From Flavobacteriaceae bacterium (GTDB lineage Bacteria > Bacteroidota > Bacteroidia > Flavobacteriales > Flavobacteriaceae): a stretch of 20,307 nucleotides of DNA. Of this stretch, positions 6,796-15,777 are shown one piece after another. The number at the start of each line of letters is the position of its first letter. Position 1 is the first letter of the stretch. Both the position numbers and the translations under genes were made by a program. A model generated the notes under the pieces. That model saw only the letters and a program-made list of their open reading frames with translations. It was not told the DNA's origin and searched no databases. The stretch covers positions 1 to 20,307 of the forward strand of contig JAKIUU010000040.1 of the NCBI GenBank assembly GCA_021647405.1, in the 5' to 3' direction.

Positions 6796-7950
6796 TTACT
6801 CTTCAATACTTTCGTTTAAATAGGGGTGGTTTTTTGGAATGATTGGCATCTTGCTTAATCCTTTAGACACAATAAAAATAAACAATCCTAAAAACCCTAA
6901 ATAAGTGCCTATTTCTGGAATGCCAAAAATTAATTTATTTGTAGTGTCTGGAATAATTTGTAAATATAAATCTACATACATCCCAACAAGCAACAACAAG
7001 CAAACCACGCTTACGATTTTTTTACTTTGTTTAGCTTCTGCAGTTAGTAACACAAAGAATGGAATTGTCCAGTTTAAAATAATATTTAAGATAAATAAAT
7101 TATTCCAAGAGCCATCTTGACGTTTTATAAAGTAAACAACATCTTCTTCTATATTGCCAAACCAAATTACCAAGAACTGAAAAAACCATAAATAAATCCA
7201 AAGTATTGATAAAATAAAGAGGTATTTAGAAAAGCTGTGCATGTGTTCTGAAGTCAAACTTTTGTAATAACCCTTTTTGTTTAAAAAGATAACAATGATG
7301 ATGATTACGGCTACACCATGATAAAAACCTGAAACAAAATTCTTAATAGCAAAAAGAGTACTGTACCATGCTATATCAAGAGACATAATAGCATCGAATG
7401 TAAATAATGAGAAACTTATAGCTAAAATAAAAATATAAATTTTAGAATATAATTCGCTTTTATTAAAATTTTCTAAACCGCCTTCTTGATCTTCTTTTAA
7501 GGCTGTTTTTTTAAGTAATCTTGTCATAAAAACCCACAAGCTAAAATATATTACCATTCTAATCGCAAAAAATGGAATATTTAAAAAAGGTTCTTTGTGC
7601 TCCATGAGCTCTTTGAGCTCTTCAGTATTAGGGTTGGTCCAATTGTAAAGAGAGCCCATCCCTAAAAGCAATAATAAAAATAAAACAGCCGCAACTGGCA
7701 GATAAGAACTTATAGCTAAAGGAATTCTTTGAAATTGAGCCGACCATCCTGATTGTGTAATATATTGAATGGCATAATAAAAGGTGGCGCCAATAGTAAT
7801 AGCTATAAAGTAATAGTTATTTAAAAGTAAATTTGCCCAAGCCCTATCTGTATCTGCATAAAAAGCAAATGCAATACTTAAAACACCTAAAGCCATTAAA
7901 GCAAAAGATACATTTTTTACATTTTTAGAAATTAAATATTTTTCGTCCAT
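6796..7950 (-). CDS. actF: Alternative complex III membrane subunit ActF
   Basis: A 384-residue, very hydrophobic protein with about ten candidate membrane segments, recognised as the ActF-type subunit by position after actE and by segments such as KEPFLNIPFFAIRMVIYFSLW and SLDIAWYSTLFAIKNFVSGFYHG. ActF resembles NrfD/ActC without being a haem protein and helps form the membrane part of quinol:electron-acceptor oxidoreductase. It starts 9 bp after actE and is the last gene of the operon. Flavobacterial ActF proteins that I recall are somewhat longer, so this one may be short. A hairpin follows. The cox genes usually found next are absent. Confidence 0.87.
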   Translation of the reverse strand: MDEKYLISKNVKNVSFALMALGVLSIAFAFYADTDRAWANLLLNNYYFIAITIGATFYYAIQYITQSGWSAQFQRIPLAISSYLPVAAVLFLLLLLGMGSLYNWTNPNTEELKELMEHKEPFLNIPFFAIRMVIYFSLWVFMTRLLKKTALKEDQEGGLENFNKSELYSKIYIFILAISFSLFTFDAIMSLDIAWYSTLFAIKNFVSGFYHGVAVIIIIVIFLNKKGYYKSLTSEHMHSFSKYLFILSILWIYLWFFQFLVIWFGNIEEDVVYFIKRQDGSWNNLFILNIILNWTIPFFVLLTAEAKQSKKIVSVVCLLLLVGMYVDLYLQIIPDTTNKLIFGIPEIGTYLGFLGLFIFIVSKGLSKMPIIPKNHPYLNESIEE

Positions 7951-7959
7951 TACTGTCGC

Positions 7960-8547
7960 TTATTTAGATTTTCCCGCTTTGGGAAGTTTATTTTTAATAT
8001 ATAAAACTATTTTCCATCTGTCTTGTGGTCTTATTAATGAGCCAAAAGACCCCATTACCGCAGAACCTACTGTTATTGTGTGAAAATATTCACCGTCAGG
8101 CTTTTTTAACATCTCAGGAGTCATAAAAGACACTGGTTCCGATTTGTATTTACCGCTTGTGTATAAATTACCATCTCCTTTGCCAGTTAAACCATGACAG
8201 TTTGCACAAAACACATTGTACTCAACCTCTCCTCTTTTTATATTTGACCTGTTGACTTGAAATGGATTTTCTAATTCTTTACCAGCCATTTTTAATCCTT
8301 CTGATGTATTTGGGTAGGTATATGGCACCATGTGTCTAGGAATAGTTCCCACAACAGCATGTTGCGCTGTTTTTCCATCTACTGTGTTAGGATTTTCAGA
8401 ATAGGTATCATAGGGAATTGAGTTAACCATATCTGGAAAATATTCGTAGCCTCTTTGGGTTTTTTTATTATCGCATGAAAATTGTAATAAGCCTATTATC
8501 ATAATAATACAATAGATAAGATACCCTTTTAAATTTTTAGTTATCAT
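7960..8547 (-). CDS. actE: Alternative complex III monohaem cytochrome ActE
   Basis: A 195-residue lipoprotein: the signal ends LQFSC25. A single haem site CANCH (114-118) is followed by GLTGKGDG, and the probable axial Met is M165 in GSAVMGSFGS. The segment YEYFPDM..SIPYD near the N-terminus and GKELENPF are typical of ActE. In known alternative complex III structures ActE takes electrons from ActA and hands them to the acceptor. It sits 54 bp after actD and 9 bp before actF. Confidence 0.9.
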   Translation of the reverse strand: MITKNLKGYLIYCIIMIIGLLQFSCDNKKTQRGYEYFPDMVNSIPYDTYSENPNTVDGKTAQHAVVGTIPRHMVPYTYPNTSEGLKMAGKELENPFQVNRSNIKRGEVEYNVFCANCHGLTGKGDGNLYTSGKYKSEPVSFMTPEMLKKPDGEYFHTITVGSAVMGSFGSLIRPQDRWKIVLYIKNKLPKAGKSK

Positions 8548-8601
8548 AATTTTTTCTAGTTGTTTGAATTTTTAAATACTATTCAAAATAATTAAAATGT
8601 C

Positions 8602-9114
8602 CTAATTCTGGATAACCTCAACAGCACCCACATTTTTTAAAATCGAATTGATATTTTCAATTTCGTCTTGAGTTTGTTCTTCCTTTGTTTCAATTAAAAC
8701 AACGAAAGCGTTATCTGTAATCCTTTTATCTACAATGTTTGGTTTTTTTCCTGGGTACATTCTTGATTTTACAAAAAATGTTATAACCGATAATAATATT
8801 GCTGTGGCAATTGTTGTAACAAAGGCAATAATGATAAAAGAAGGCCATGAATTATGGGGTTTCCCACCATAAGTTAAAGGGTAACTAATTACAGAAGCCC
8901 AATAAACAAATACATATGTGCCAACACACCCTAAGGCTGCAAAGAAAAAAGTTGCCAGTTGAAATTTGGTTTTGCGTTTCATGATTTTAAAAACTTCATG
9001 AATAGGATAAGGCGTAAACACCTCGGTAATGTCAATATTTTGTGCTTTTATTTTTTTAAGAGCAGAAACTAACACATCCTCTTCTTTAAATATTCCTATA
9101 ATGTTGGTTTTCAT
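8602..9114 (-). CDS. actD: Alternative complex III subunit ActD (DUF3341)
   Basis: A 170-residue protein of DUF3341 type. The cytoplasmic N-terminal domain begins MKTNIIGIFKEEDVLVSALKKIK and contains EVFTPYPIHEV. Two membrane helices lie at about residues 52-76 and 90-114, and a short C-terminal domain ends VGAVEVIQN. Length and topology match ActD. It overlaps actC almost end to end (1 bp gap), indicating tight cotranscription. Its role in the complex is structural as far as is known. Confidence 0.92.
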   Translation of the reverse strand: MKTNIIGIFKEEDVLVSALKKIKAQNIDITEVFTPYPIHEVFKIMKRKTKFQLATFFFAALGCVGTYVFVYWASVISYPLTYGGKPHNSWPSFIIIAFVTTIATAILLSVITFFVKSRMYPGKKPNIVDKRITDNAFVVLIETKEEQTQDEIENINSILKNVGAVEVIQN

Positions 9115-9115
9115 C

Positions 9116-10489
9116 TTAATTGTTTTTAGTATTAGTTTTCACTTGACTTTGCTTTAAAACTCCTTTTATCTCGCTTATAGCAATCATTGGGATATATCTA
9201 AAGAATAATAAAATACATAAAACAAAGAACCCTAATGTTCCTATAAATAAACAAATTTCAACAAGTGATGGAGAATATTCTGCCCAATTAGCTGGCATAA
9301 TATCTTTTGTTAATGAGGTAACAACAATTACATAGCGTTCAAACCACATCCCTAAATTTATAGTCAGAGAAATCAAAAACACTATCGTCATGTTTTTTCT
9401 AATTTTCTTAAACCAAAATAATTGAGGTATAATAGCATTACTAACCAACATAATCCAAAAAGCAGCCGTGAAATCACCTGTAATTCTATTGTGAAAAAAG
9501 GTAAACATTTCATATTCATTACCAGAATACCAGCTAATAAATATTTCGGTTGTATAGCCTACTCCCATAATTAAACTCATAAATACCAATATTTTACATA
9601 TTGCATTTATATGTGAATTTGTCATATAATCTTCTAAGTGGTACACCTTTCTCATGATAATAACTAAAGTTAATACCATAGAAAATCCTGAGAGAATAGC
9701 GCCAACTACAAAATAAGGAGGGAATATGGTTGTGTGCCATCCGGGCTCTATAGATGAGGCAAAGTCCATAGCTACTATAGAGTGTACAGACACTACTAAG
9801 GCTGCCATTAAGCCACCAACCAACCAGCTTAAGGTTTCATAACGTAACCAGTCTCTTGAAGAGCCTACCCATCCAAAACTAAAGAAACCGTAAATTGCTT
9901 TTTTAACTTTCGAAGTTGTTCTATCTCTTATCGTTGCAAAATCTGGAATCATACCAATATACCAAAACAAAGCAGAGGCCATTAGATACGTAGGAATAGC
10001 AGCAACATCCCAAGTTAAAGCTGAATTAAAATTAATCCATAAGGGCCCTCTAGTGTTTGGTGTGGGAAAAACGAAAAAAGCTAACCAAGGTCTTCCCATG
10101 TGTATAATGGGGAAAAAACCAGCACAAAATACAGCTGCTACCGTCATGGCTTCTGCAGCTCTATTAATAGATGTGCGCCATTTTTGACCTAAAACTAAAA
10201 GAAAAATTGAAAATGCTGTTCCAGCATGGCCAATACCAATCCACCAAACAAAATTTATGATACCATAACCCCAATTTACTGTATTGTTTAATCCCCAAGT
10301 ACCCAATCCATCATGCATGGTATAATAAATACCCCAAGCACCTACACCTAAAGCCACTAAACTTATTATGAATGTTATATTCCACCATTTTCCTGGTTTG
10401 GTGTCTAAAGGATTACAAATATCCTCTGTAACTTGGTGACAGTCTTTATTGCCCTGAATAACAGGACCTCTTACATTAATATTATACAT
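9116..10489 (-). CDS. actC: Alternative complex III quinol-oxidising membrane subunit ActC (NrfD family)
   Basis: A 457-residue polytopic NrfD/PsrC-family protein, normal in length. Family hallmarks include WWIGIGHAGTAFSIFLLVL, FPIIHMGRPW and HSIVAMDFASSIEPGWHTTIFPPYFVVGA in the quinone-site helices, and GNEYEMFTF. It is expected to oxidise menaquinol at the periplasmic side and pass electrons to the iron-sulfur clusters of ActB. It lies 33 bp after actB and 1 bp before actD. Confidence 0.94.
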   Translation of the reverse strand: MYNINVRGPVIQGNKDCHQVTEDICNPLDTKPGKWWNITFIISLVALGVGAWGIYYTMHDGLGTWGLNNTVNWGYGIINFVWWIGIGHAGTAFSIFLLVLGQKWRTSINRAAEAMTVAAVFCAGFFPIIHMGRPWLAFFVFPTPNTRGPLWINFNSALTWDVAAIPTYLMASALFWYIGMIPDFATIRDRTTSKVKKAIYGFFSFGWVGSSRDWLRYETLSWLVGGLMAALVVSVHSIVAMDFASSIEPGWHTTIFPPYFVVGAILSGFSMVLTLVIIMRKVYHLEDYMTNSHINAICKILVFMSLIMGVGYTTEIFISWYSGNEYEMFTFFHNRITGDFTAAFWIMLVSNAIIPQLFWFKKIRKNMTIVFLISLTINLGMWFERYVIVVTSLTKDIMPANWAEYSPSLVEICLFIGTLGFFVLCILLFFRYIPMIAISEIKGVLKQSQVKTNTKNN

Positions 10490-10522
10490 TGTCTAATTTT
10501 TATACATTTAATTAATATATTA

Positions 10523-13500
10523 TTACACTAATTTGTTTGGCTGATTTCTAACTTTTGTTTGATAAGCAACAGAAGGTAATACGCTCATTTCTTCTAAAAG
10601 GTGATAGGTTCTTTCATCTTCTAATTTTTTTGAAATTCTACTGTTTTTATCATTCATATTTCCAAAAATTAAAGCATCTGCTGGACAAGATTGAACACAA
10701 GAAGGTGTTATCTCTCCGTCTTCTAGTTCCCTGTTTTCTTGTTTAGCTTTTCCTGTACCTTCTTGTATTCTTTGAACACACATTGTACATTTTTCTACCA
10801 CACCTCTAACTCTTACAACTACATCTGGGTTTAATACCATTCTACCTAAATCAGAGTTCATATTAAAATCAAATTTTGAACTTTCTGTATAAGCATACCA
10901 GTTAAAACGTCTTACTTTATATGGGCAGTTATTCATACAATATCTTGTGCCTATACAACGATTATAAGCTATATTATTTAGACCGTCTTTACTGTGTGTA
11001 GTAGCCGCAACTGGACAAACATTTTCGCAAGGAGCAGAATCACAATGTTGGCACATTACAGGTAAATGAAGCACTTCTGGCGTGTCTACAGAATTAGAAT
11101 AATATCTATCAACCCGCATCCAATGCATACTGCGTCTCCTCCTAACTTCGTCTTTACCAACAACCGGTACATTATTTTCTGCTTGACAGGCAATAATACA
11201 GTTACCACAAGCTGTACAAGAGTTTAAATCTATAGACAATCCCCAGTGATTTCCAATATGTGGTCTGGCTTCATAAAGCGATTTTATTTTCCCTTTATAT
11301 TTTTCGTGTTTTTCATTTCCAGAAGTTGGATTCTTAAGATATTTGGCTAAAGTGGTTTCTCTTATAATATCTCTTCCTTCCATAGAATAATGAGTCTGCG
11401 TTAAAGCAAAATCATGATTTTTATGGGTTTTTGCAAGTTTAACTTCTGTAATAAAATTAGTGGTATTTCCACCTTTTACTTCTGCTAAAGCAAATACATT
11501 TTGTCCGACATTATTTCCTACTTTACCAGCAGACTTGCGTCCAAAACCAAGCGCTATTGATAGTGCTCCTTGTGCTTGCCCGGGTTGTAATAAAACTGGG
11601 ATTTCAATTTTTTTATTGTTTTTTGTACTAAGGACTACAACATCTCCATTTTTGAATCCTAATTTTTTGGCATCTGGAATTGATATGGAAGCATAATTAT
11701 CCCAACACGCTTTGGTAATAGGATCTGGCAACTCTTGTAACCATGGATTATTGGCATGCTTACCATTTCCTAAAGCAATACTTTCGCTAAAATATAATTC
11801 AAATGAACCTGCAATTTGTTTGTTTGCTTTTACAGCATTAGCAACTGCATTTTTAAGATCTTTGGCATTAAAATCGTGTTTTTTATTGGTGTTTAAATTG
11901 GCTACTTCAAAAACACCATCTTGTAAACTCTTAATCCAAAATTTCTTAAAACTACTTTTTTTAAGTCCCGCTTTTGATTGTAATGGATAAATACTTTTTT
12001 TCCAATACTCGCTTACATAATTTTGATAGCTGATATTATTGCCTGTCCATTTTAATAAACTTTCTTGAGCCGATCTGGTATCAAATAATTTATTAATGGT
12101 TGGCTGCGCTAAACTAAAAAGACCTTTTTTAGGCTCTGCGTCACCCCATGATTCTAAATAATGATTATCGGGGCATACAAAGTCAACTAAAGAGGCCGTT
12201 TCATCTAAGGTGCCTGAAAATGAAATTGAAATTTTTAATTTTTTTAATCCTTCTATAAATTTATCAACTTGCGGATAATCGTATACAGGATTGACATTAT
12301 TAAGAATTAAAGCTTCTACTTTACCACTATTCATATCGGATACTAAAGTGTCCATATCAGCATCTAAGCCCTGTTTTAGTTGTAATGGATTGTTTAAATC
12401 TATCGTATTGTTATAATTCTCTAAAAGATTATTAACGGCATTTACAAGCAGCTGAATGTGTACATTATTACTATTTGAAATGACCAGTGATTTTCTGCGG
12501 GTTGCAACAAGTTCTTTTGCTATACTTTTCAGTTTACGAGAAGTTTTTGGCACATTTTCTAGTGCTTTTTTGTTAAGTAAACCCGCTAGCTCATTGTATA
12601 AATTTGCTAAAATTACGCCTTCTTCTGAAGGTTTTATAGGAATTCTTTCATCTGCATTACTACCAGATAAAGACATGCCTGTTTCAAACTGAATATGTCT
12701 TGACATTGTTTTTTTAGCATCCAATTTTCTATTCTTAGCATATCCTTTTGTATATTCAATTGGAGAGAGCCAAGTCCCTAAAAAATCGGCACCAAAACTC
12801 ACAATAACAGCGGCTTTATCAAAACGATAATCAGGTATTACTTGTTCGTTAAATGACAATTTATTTGCCTGTAATAAGGCAGATGCAGAAATGGCATCAT
12901 AATAGACTACCTGTGTGTTTGGATAAGCTTTAATAAAATCGTTATAAACGCTTTTGGTTGAAGGGCTAATAATGGTAGAAGATAAAATGACTATTTTTTT
13001 ACCACTGTCTTTTGCTTCTCTTAATAATGATTTTATATTATCATCAACTTGAGACCAAGTTGTTTTATCTCCTTTTTTTAAGGGGCTTTTTAATCTTGCA
13101 TCATCATAAAGACTTAATACAGATGCTTGAACTCTAGCAGAAGTACCTCCTTTAGTCATTGAAGACAATTCATTTCCTTCAATTTTAATGGGTCTTCCTT
13201 CTCTCGTTTTAACCAAAATACTACAATAATCGCCCCCGTCAAATAATGATGAAGCGTAATAATTGGCAATACCAGGAACTATTTCTTCAGGTTTAACTAA
13301 GTAAGGGATTGTTTTTCTAACTGGTGTTTCGCAACTAGCCGCTAGTGTCGCTGCCGTTATGCTAAATCCACATAATTTTAAGAAATCTCTTCTGCTTGCA
13401 GGTTCCTTATACGGAATATCTGCTACAATATCCTCAATAGTACTTTTATGAGATAGATCTTTTTGATTTTCAACTACTGAAACATCATTAGTATCTTTTT

Positions 13501-13528
13501 CTTCTATGCTTTTCCAATATTTTTTCAT
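10523..13528 (-). CDS. actB: Alternative complex III iron-sulfur / molybdopterin-like subunit ActB
   Basis: A 1001-residue fusion typical of ActB. A Tat-type motif SRRDFLK (45-51) precedes a hydrophobic stretch and an LAASC66 lipobox-like site. A molybdopterin-oxidoreductase-like domain fills about 70-740; in characterised ActB it carries no cofactor. The C-terminal iron-sulfur domain begins near 770 with CTACGNCIIAC. Next come CQHCDSAPCENVC near 824, CIGTRYCMNNC near 861 and CTMC...CVQSC near 914-946. The T in CIGTRYC replaces a cluster Cys, as expected for one [3Fe-4S] beside three [4Fe-4S] clusters. Electrons would flow from ActC quinol oxidation through these clusters to ActA. It starts 40 bp after actA. 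Confidence 0.95.
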   Translation of the reverse strand: MKKYWKSIEEKDTNDVSVVENQKDLSHKSTIEDIVADIPYKEPASRRDFLKLCGFSITAATLAASCETPVRKTIPYLVKPEEIVPGIANYYASSLFDGGDYCSILVKTREGRPIKIEGNELSSMTKGGTSARVQASVLSLYDDARLKSPLKKGDKTTWSQVDDNIKSLLREAKDSGKKIVILSSTIISPSTKSVYNDFIKAYPNTQVVYYDAISASALLQANKLSFNEQVIPDYRFDKAAVIVSFGADFLGTWLSPIEYTKGYAKNRKLDAKKTMSRHIQFETGMSLSGSNADERIPIKPSEEGVILANLYNELAGLLNKKALENVPKTSRKLKSIAKELVATRRKSLVISNSNNVHIQLLVNAVNNLLENYNNTIDLNNPLQLKQGLDADMDTLVSDMNSGKVEALILNNVNPVYDYPQVDKFIEGLKKLKISISFSGTLDETASLVDFVCPDNHYLESWGDAEPKKGLFSLAQPTINKLFDTRSAQESLLKWTGNNISYQNYVSEYWKKSIYPLQSKAGLKKSSFKKFWIKSLQDGVFEVANLNTNKKHDFNAKDLKNAVANAVKANKQIAGSFELYFSESIALGNGKHANNPWLQELPDPITKACWDNYASISIPDAKKLGFKNGDVVVLSTKNNKKIEIPVLLQPGQAQGALSIALGFGRKSAGKVGNNVGQNVFALAEVKGGNTTNFITEVKLAKTHKNHDFALTQTHYSMEGRDIIRETTLAKYLKNPTSGNEKHEKYKGKIKSLYEARPHIGNHWGLSIDLNSCTACGNCIIACQAENNVPVVGKDEVRRRRSMHWMRVDRYYSNSVDTPEVLHLPVMCQHCDSAPCENVCPVAATTHSKDGLNNIAYNRCIGTRYCMNNCPYKVRRFNWYAYTESSKFDFNMNSDLGRMVLNPDVVVRVRGVVEKCTMCVQRIQEGTGKAKQENRELEDGEITPSCVQSCPADALIFGNMNDKNSRISKKLEDERTYHLLEEMSVLPSVAYQTKVRNQPNKLV

Positions 13529-13568
13529 CTATTCTATTATAAAGTATGATTTAGATTCAATACATTTT

Positions 13569-15149
13569 TTAGTAATGGCATTTTTGACAATCGTTAGCAC
13601 CAATTTGATCGGCTGTAACTTTTTTAATTTTGCCTGATTTTAAGGCGTCATGTAATTCTGTAAAGTTTCTGTAAAACTTATTCTTTTTAAAATTCACTTC
13701 AGTATTCTTATGACAATTAACACACCACCCCATTGATAATGGCGAAACCTGTGTCACCAAATCCATTTCTTTAACATCCCCGTGGCAGGTTATACAATCT
13801 TGTTTGGCAATAGTCACATGTTGCGCATGACTAAAGAATACATGGTCTGGTAAGCTGTGAACTCTAACCCATTTAATAGGTGTCTTTTCTTTATACGCTT
13901 TTTTAAGCTTATTTATTTCAAATTTGCCACTATTGGTGCCACTATTTACTTTTTTATGACAAATCATACAAGCATTTAATGATGGAATTCCCGATACTTT
14001 ACTAAATTCTGGGCTGTTATGACAAAAAATACATTTGATATCATTTTGTTTAACGTGTACCTTATGCGAAAATTTAATAGGTTGTAGAGGTGTGTATCCT
14101 TCGCTTAAGTCGATTTCTGTTGCCGAATTAACAGTAGCATTTGCTACGTATGCAAAACTTAATAAAAACAGCACAACATTAATCCATCGGGGTTTAATTT
14201 TATGTGTAAATAGTAAATCGCTTACAGCTAAAGTCATAATTAAAGCTATAAAAATAAATATGTATAAATTTTTATGACTTTTAGGAAGTTCTATAAGTTC
14301 CGTTTTTTCAAGACTATTAATATAAGCTGCTACATAAAAGGCTTCATTATCTGTTAATTCATGCCCTTTAGAAACCGCTTTCATTTTGTCAGACTGTGGC
14401 TTTAGCAACAAATCTTTCATATAGTAATTAGTTTGCGTATATGTGTTTGCTAAATCAACAGCAGAAGGATTCCAATTTAAAGAATCAATTTTATAAATAT
14501 TATGACAACTTACACATGAAGCACCTTTACTGTTAAAACTTTTTCTTCCTAGAAATAACTCTTTCCCTTTAGCTATATCTTCTGAAGTTGGTTTGGATTG
14601 TAGAGCTTTCTTTTGGATTTCAATAAGCTGATTTATCTTTTTTTCTAGATTATTAATTTTCCCACCAAACGCATCTACTTTTGAGCTTAATTCGTCTATC
14701 TTTTGATTTGACACGCTTGAGCCTTTATTTGAATTTCCTTTTTTAAGGCCTTTTTTTGTTTGAACTACAACGGGTTTGGGTTTAGGTTTGCTTGTGTTTA
14801 AACTCTTTATATAAGCAATAATAGTCTGAATTTTCTCGTCAGACAATTTAGTATTTGGCATTTTGTTTTTTTCAAACTTTGTCCAAATTTTAACGGCAGC
14901 AGGGTCTCCTGCTTTAATTACTGTTTGAGAGGATTTAATAAATTTTAACAACCATTTATTATTATATCTATACTCAACACCCATAAGGTCAGGTCCTTTC
15001 ATATCGCCCTCGCCTATAGAATGGCAATCTGCACAATATTCGTCAAACAAATCTGCACCTTCACTTTGTGCGTACCCACTTTGAACTCCAATACCTAAAA
15101 AACTTATTAGAATTAAAGCAGTTCTTATAAAAATTAATTTATGTTTCAT
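13569..15149 (-). CDS. actA: Alternative complex III multihaem cytochrome ActA, seven-haem variant
   Basis: A 526-residue protein with a signal peptide (1-28, ending YAQ) and seven CxxCH sites. Site 1, CADCH (39-43), is in a cytochrome c domain with axial M97. Site 2, CVSCH (212-216), is in a second cytochrome c domain with candidate M256. A proline/lysine linker and a coiled coil (about 150-183) join the two. Two hydrophobic helices (about 294-314 and 323-338) precede the pentahaem domain, with sites at 373, 394, 452, 476 and 521. The pentahaem part plus membrane segment is the ActA core. From recall, flavobacterial ActA often has one N-terminal cytochrome domain, which would make the second haem domain and coiled coil the unusual part. 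It starts 102 bp after the preceding cytochrome gene. Confidence 0.9.
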   Translation of the reverse strand: MKHKLIFIRTALILISFLGIGVQSGYAQSEGADLFDEYCADCHSIGEGDMKGPDLMGVEYRYNNKWLLKFIKSSQTVIKAGDPAAVKIWTKFEKNKMPNTKLSDEKIQTIIAYIKSLNTSKPKPKPVVVQTKKGLKKGNSNKGSSVSNQKIDELSSKVDAFGGKINNLEKKINQLIEIQKKALQSKPTSEDIAKGKELFLGRKSFNSKGASCVSCHNIYKIDSLNWNPSAVDLANTYTQTNYYMKDLLLKPQSDKMKAVSKGHELTDNEAFYVAAYINSLEKTELIELPKSHKNLYIFIFIALIMTLAVSDLLFTHKIKPRWINVVLFLLSFAYVANATVNSATEIDLSEGYTPLQPIKFSHKVHVKQNDIKCIFCHNSPEFSKVSGIPSLNACMICHKKVNSGTNSGKFEINKLKKAYKEKTPIKWVRVHSLPDHVFFSHAQHVTIAKQDCITCHGDVKEMDLVTQVSPLSMGWCVNCHKNTEVNFKKNKFYRNFTELHDALKSGKIKKVTADQIGANDCQKCHY

Positions 15150-15181
15150 GTAACCTACATTTATTTTATTAAATCATACCA

Positions 15182-15224
15182 AAAAAAAACAAAAAAATAA
15201 ATCGAGTATTTTTTTGTTTTTTTT
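15182..15224 (-). other. Perfect 18-bp A/T hairpin between the first operon gene and actA
   Basis: Eight A, C, seven A, TA (15182-15199) pair exactly with TA, seven T, G, eight T (15207-15224) across a seven-base loop (15200-15206). On the minus strand the transcript would have an A-rich 5' arm and a U-rich 3' arm ending in U8. It could act as a leaky terminator, processing site or stabiliser between the monohaem cytochrome gene and actA. It has only one G-C pair, so thermodynamic strength is modest. Its position near a start codon also makes it a candidate translational element. Confidence 0.6.
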
Positions 15225-15251
15225 ATTCTGGCTAACTATTTTAGATTAATA

Positions 15252-15707
15252 TTATTTAGAAGATTCTATAAAAGTTTTTTTAATATACATTATAACATTC
15301 CAAATATCTTCTTCTTCTAATTTTTTAGTATACGATTTCATTTCATTTTTACCTTTGTTAATTTTCCAAAAGATAGCACCATCAGATTGTTTTGCAAAAG
15401 TCTCGCTTAAAAAACTAGTTGGTATTGTTTCTAAGGTTTCTGCTTCCATACCTTTGCCATCGCCATGTCTGCCATGACAAGATCTACAATTTTTTTTATA
15501 AGTTAGAGCGCCGTATGAAATATTTTCGTCATTAACTTCATAAGGATTTGTAATAGCGTCTGCAGAGACTGGCGCCACCCATTTTAATGTATCTTGACAA
15601 ATTGAAGTTATATTAGACACTTTATAGGTGGTTGTTTTCATAGACATAAAACTCAACGACACAACAAATGCCAATGAAATAAATAATACAGGTTTAAGTG
15701 TTTTCAT
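15252..15707 (-). CDS. Periplasmic monohaem cytochrome c, first gene of the act operon
   Basis: A 151-residue protein with a signal peptide (about 1-23) and one haem site CRSCH (74-78) followed by GRHGDGKG, as in class I cytochromes. The axial Met is probably in the KNEMKSYTKKL segment near residue 123. DIWNVIMYIK near the C-terminus is the usual last helix. It is the first gene behind the Crp/Fnr-type promoter at 15735-15777 and precedes actA by 102 bp. It may be the soluble electron acceptor or shuttle for the complex (inference). Confidence 0.88.
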   Translation of the reverse strand: MKTLKPVLFISLAFVVSLSFMSMKTTTYKVSNITSICQDTLKWVAPVSADAITNPYEVNDENISYGALTYKKNCRSCHGRHGDGKGMEAETLETIPTSFLSETFAKQSDGAIFWKINKGKNEMKSYTKKLEEEDIWNVIMYIKKTFIESSK

Positions 15708-15734
15708 AATTTTATTTTAACTGTTAATAATATA

Positions 15735-15777
15735 CAAATTTAGATATTGTAAAAACTCTAAAATATGATTTTTGTCA
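15735..15777 (-). promoter_or_regulatory. Promoter of the act operon with a Crp/Fnr-type box
   Basis: The box at 15766-15777 reads TGAC-AAAA-ATCA on the minus strand. The -7 element TAAATTTG (15742 down to 15735) is a full TAnnTTTG match, and the box centre is 29.5 bp from its first base. TCATATTT directly after the box is shared with the other two sites. No -33 TTTG is visible, which suits an activator-dependent promoter. Confidence 0.62.

Noticed and set aside
10555..12692. Several plus-strand open frames opposite actB
   Set aside because: They are antisense shadows of a clearly recognised 1001-residue protein, with no start signals or recognisable features.
10523..13528. ActB read as an active molybdopterin enzyme (for example a nitrate or polysulfide reductase)
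   Set aside because: The order actA-F, the fused B-type iron-sulfur domain and the CIGTRYC variant are those of alternative complex III, in which the molybdopterin-like domain is known to be empty.
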